From contig JAEWKC010000025.1 in the NCBI GenBank assembly GCA_023386235.1, positions 1-64,000 on the forward strand: a DNA stretch of 64,000 nt. Reading direction: 5' to 3'. The notes below the pieces were generated by a model. It searched no databases. It was not told where the DNA came from and saw nothing but the letters and a program-made list of their open reading frames with translations. Each line of letters starts with the position of its first letter. Position 1 is the first letter of the stretch. Made by a program: the position numbers and the translations under genes. Positions 61,875 to 64,000 of the stretch are shown piece by piece. The DNA comes from Bacteroidota bacterium. GTDB lineage: Bacteria > Bacteroidota > Bacteroidia > Chitinophagales > Chitinophagaceae.

Positions 61875-62426
61875 TTGAACTTAGAAATTTTAATAAAAGA
61901 GTGCAGGCGCAAAAATCCCAAAGCGCAAAAAATGCTGTTCGATATGCATGCGCGAACGATGCTCGCCATTTGTATTCGATATGTTAAGAATTTTGAAGAG
62001 GCAGAAGAGGCGATGCTTACAGCGTTTCAAAAGTTTTTTGAAAAGATTGATATGTTTGACTACCGCGGAGAAGGAAGCGAATCTGCCTATATAAAAAAGA
62101 TGGCAATAAATCAATGTCTGATGTTGCTGAGAAAAAGAAATAATCTGATATATGATAATGAATTTCCAGAAGCGACGATAGATAATAATGAAGATGCTAT
62201 AGATAAAATGTCAGCCAAGGAAATCTTTCAAATGATTACAGAATTACCTGATGGTTGCAGAACAATTTTTAACCTATTTGCAATAGAGGGAAAAACACAC
62301 AAAGAAATAGCTCAGTTACTGAACATTTCAGAAGGAACATCCAAATCGCAGGTAAACAGAGCGAGAAAAATCTTGCAAAGTGCTATTCAAAAAAATAATA
62401 TTATTGAAAATGGACAACAGGGATAA
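61875..62426 (+). CDS. ECF-type sigma-70 family RNA polymerase sigma factor
   Basis: The 183-residue protein has a region 2 (KAQKMLFDMHARTMLAICIRYVKNFEEAEEAMLTAFQKFFEKIDMFD) and a region 4 helix-turn-helix (THKEIAQLLNISEGTSKSQVNRARKIL). No sigma 1.1 or 3 region is present, so it is an extracytoplasmic-function type. Translation starts at TTG, 61875, since no nearby ATG preserves region 2. It precedes and overlaps a one-pass membrane protein gene by 17 bases, the common sigma/anti-sigma arrangement. No SusC-like or TonB gene follows in the window. Confidence 0.9.
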   Translation: MNLEILIKECRRKNPKAQKMLFDMHARTMLAICIRYVKNFEEAEEAMLTAFQKFFEKIDMFDYRGEGSESAYIKKMAINQCLMLLRKRNNLIYDNEFPEATIDNNEDAIDKMSAKEIFQMITELPDGCRTIFNLFAIEGKTHKEIAQLLNISEGTSKSQVNRARKILQSAIQKNNIIENGQQG

Positions 62427-63087
62427 TATTTTTAAACAAAAGCTTGAAAACTATTCTATAGAAGAATATGATACAGATACGGGCTGGAATAAATTACAGC
62501 AGAAGAAAATTGTTCCAAAAAGAAATATAAACTCGCTGTACTGGACTGTTGCAGCAAGTATACTGTTGGCTGTTATTTGGTTTCAAACCAATGAAGACGA
62601 AAAATATTCGGCAGAAAGAATGGGCGTTTTATCTACAGAAGTTATTCATTTTCCCCCTTCTTTCAATGTGCGCAAAAGTCATATAAATATAGTTAAGCAT
62701 ACAAATAAAGACAAGCATATATTCAACAGCAAAGAAGCCTTAGAAAAAGAAATTATAGAGGACAATTATAAAAAACCAAAATTAGTAAAAATTTCAAGTG
62801 AAGAATATTCTGTCGAAAAGCAATTGGAAAGCCCTGAAATAAAATTCGATGAACAATTCTCTGAACAAACCTTAATAGTTTCTGTTGCATCGCAAGAAAG
62901 GAATCTATCAGGAAAAAAAGAGAGAATAAAACAAACACAAAATATCACAGAGAAAGAAATGGAAATATTTATTTCAGCAAATAATATCAATAAGAGAAGA
63001 CGTTTTTTTACCAAAATCAGCAAACCACAGAATGGCGATTCATATGAGCAAGGCAGTTCAAAACAAAACATCACAATAAACTTATAA
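62410..63087 (+). CDS. One-pass membrane protein, probable anti-sigma factor
   Basis: This 225-residue protein has a cytosolic N-terminus (MDNRDNIFKQKLENYSIEEYDTDTGWNKLQQKKI), one transmembrane helix (YWTVAASILLAVIWF, residues about 44-58) and a long charged periplasmic part. This layout, and its 17-base overlap with the sigma gene, suggest an anti-sigma factor. It shows no FecR-like domain or known anti-sigma motif, so the role is inferred from context. The ATG at 62410 is selected. Confidence 0.65.
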   Translation: MDNRDNIFKQKLENYSIEEYDTDTGWNKLQQKKIVPKRNINSLYWTVAASILLAVIWFQTNEDEKYSAERMGVLSTEVIHFPPSFNVRKSHINIVKHTNKDKHIFNSKEALEKEIIEDNYKKPKLVKISSEEYSVEKQLESPEIKFDEQFSEQTLIVSVASQERNLSGKKERIKQTQNITEKEMEIFISANNINKRRRFFTKISKPQNGDSYEQGSSKQNITINL

Positions 63088-63089
63088 TT

Positions 63090-64000
63090 ATGAAAAAATA
63101 TATATTCTTAGTATTAACAACATTATTTGTTATTAATATCTATGCACAACAACCGTATCCGAAATTTCAACCCATTCCTGGATTGATGTCCACAAGCTAT
63201 TCTGAACCGCAAGGTCTTGTTCTTGATCTTGGCAATGGAAACTCTCTTGTAGTTAGTGCTGATAATTTTATTAAAATTAAAGAAGGAACTAATATCAACA
63301 TTCTAATTAATAACTTTCTTGAAAAGTTAAAAACCGCACAAACTACAGAGAGAGAGAAAGATAAAGTATTATCATATAACTATGTGTTTTATCCTTCTGT
63401 TAATGCTGGTTCTAAAGTAGACAGATTGACAATTATTGAAAGTGGCGAAAAAGTGTTTAATAGAGACGTTGACGGTTATGTAATTTCTTTGGGTAAGCTT
63501 GTGAAAGATACTGTGAACATCGTAGAAATTTTACAAGATACAACTAATAATACAGCATATACTACGGTTTATTCTTTTAGAGTAAACAATGTTAATGATA
63601 TTAGAGATTACACAAAAACCTCCTTATTAAATAATTTTGTAGATAAAGTATACTCAGACAGAATTTCTATCAAAGAAACTAATATAGAAGAGAAAAGACA
63701 AAAAGGTTACAATATCCTATCTGGCAATCACGTACCTCTTTTCAGGGGAACATATGAACTTCAGGGAGATAATATTGTTGGCTCATTAAATAAAACAAAC
63801 CCCTACAGAAGAGCTCTTGTACTTTATGGAAGTGTAGGCGCACAAAACTATAAGAATCATTTTTTATCAAACTTTTCATTAAGTTTAGGTTATTCCATCA
63901 ACCCGAGAGGCTTTGATGGTGAAAGCTGGACATACAGTCTGTTTTGGAACCCTACGTTCTCGTTTGAGAAGAATAGTGAAGGAAATAATCAAACATTTAT
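63090..64000 (+). CDS. Exported protein of unknown function, truncated at window edge
   Basis: An ATG two bases after the preceding stop opens a frame that continues to base 64000 (303 codons) without a stop. A signal peptide (KKYIFLVLTTLFVINIYAQ) begins it. The middle (residues about 25-230) has no recognised domain; towards the edge, alternating hydrophobic and aromatic segments (RRALVLYGSVGAQNY, FSLSLGYSINPRGF, SYSLFWNPTFSF) suggest an outer-membrane-barrel-like region. It is transcribed with the sigma and the membrane-protein gene. I cannot assign a family. Confidence 0.8.
   Translation, partial: MKKYIFLVLTTLFVINIYAQQPYPKFQPIPGLMSTSYSEPQGLVLDLGNGNSLVVSADNFIKIKEGTNINILINNFLEKLKTAQTTEREKDKVLSYNYVFYPSVNAGSKVDRLTIIESGEKVFNRDVDGYVISLGKLVKDTVNIVEILQDTTNNTAYTTVYSFRVNNVNDIRDYTKTSLLNNFVDKVYSDRISIKETNIEEKRQKGYNILSGNHVPLFRGTYELQGDNIVGSLNKTNPYRRALVLYGSVGAQNYKNHFLSNFSLSLGYSINPRGFDGESWTYSLFWNPTFSFEKNSEGNNQTF

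Noticed and set aside
1..64000. tRNA or rRNA genes
   Set aside because: I looked through the intergenic stretches for TTCGAAT-type T-loops and cloverleaf stems and found none. The GGTTCG at 28191-28196 belongs to a terminator hairpin.
1..64000. Insertion sequences, transposases or prophage genes
   Set aside because: No transposase, integrase, phage structural gene or terminal inverted repeat was seen. The pseudogenes are not flanked by repeats that I could see.

Overview
The window reads as a chromosomal segment of a Bacteroidota bacterium, most likely a Chitinophagaceae-type member. The reasons are a SusD/DUF1735 polysaccharide-utilisation edge, gldK/gldN gliding/T9SS genes, many SPII lipoproteins with short signal peptides, Bacteroidetes-type -7 boxes (TAnnTTTG) in front of many genes, weak or absent Shine-Dalgarno sequences, and families such as DUF6157, DUF6580 and DUF2795. 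The sequence is AT-rich, densely coded on both strands, and mostly housekeeping. I see no tRNA, rRNA, CRISPR array, insertion sequence or prophage.

Layout. 1-4604: the end of a polysaccharide/glycoconjugate locus (SusD C-terminus, DUF1735 lipoprotein, alkaline-phosphatase-superfamily protein, calcineurin-type phosphoesterase, GH16-like lipoprotein). About 4630-4950: a decayed ispE fragment. 5167-20840: cell-envelope sugar-phosphate transferase, glyS, thioesterase, cobalamin adenosyltransferase, purC with a membrane-anchored gamma carbonic anhydrase, recX, GH20 hexosaminidase, an oxoamine synthase of the serine palmitoyltransferase type, a LON-domain protein, fmt, an MscS channel and a DUF1080 lipoprotein. 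21018-31932: lepA, a ComM/YifB ATPase, a PpiD/SurA-like foldase, a LolC/E-type permease, truB and an MBL-fold hydrolase. 32035-36529: gldN and gldK directly adjacent without gldL/gldM, then a GH29 fucosidase pseudogene and an outer-membrane barrel. 36912-46516: rplY-prs, radC, yqgE, a TlpA-like thioredoxin, an NSUN-type RNA methyltransferase, a LysM protein and Rel. 46613-50632: GH97 and a phosphoesterase/beta-propeller fusion. 50641-61768: suhB-like, ctaA/cox15, rnhB, GNAT, lptF/G, cyclophilin, DinB, TerC, TPR, engB, a frameshifted leucine-rich-repeat surface protein, DUF2795 and a LolD-type ATPase. 61875-64000: an ECF sigma factor, a one-pass membrane protein (probable anti-sigma) and a secreted protein cut by the window edge.

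What stands out: three broken genes (ispE fragment, GH29 fucosidase, LRR protein), the gldK-gldN junction missing gldLM, a gamma carbonic anhydrase with an N-terminal membrane anchor, an LRR protein whose C-terminal beta domain appears split by a membrane hairpin and a lipobox-like Cys, several genes whose -7 box lies so close to the start codon that the mRNA should be leaderless or nearly so, and a structured intergenic stretch near 28.0-28.2 kb that may encode a small RNA. I saw no clear, wholly new multi-gene defence or mobile system. The sigma/anti-sigma/secreted-protein operon at the right edge and the phosphatase-rich polysaccharide locus at the left edge are the best candidates for undescribed functions, and both continue or may continue outside the window.
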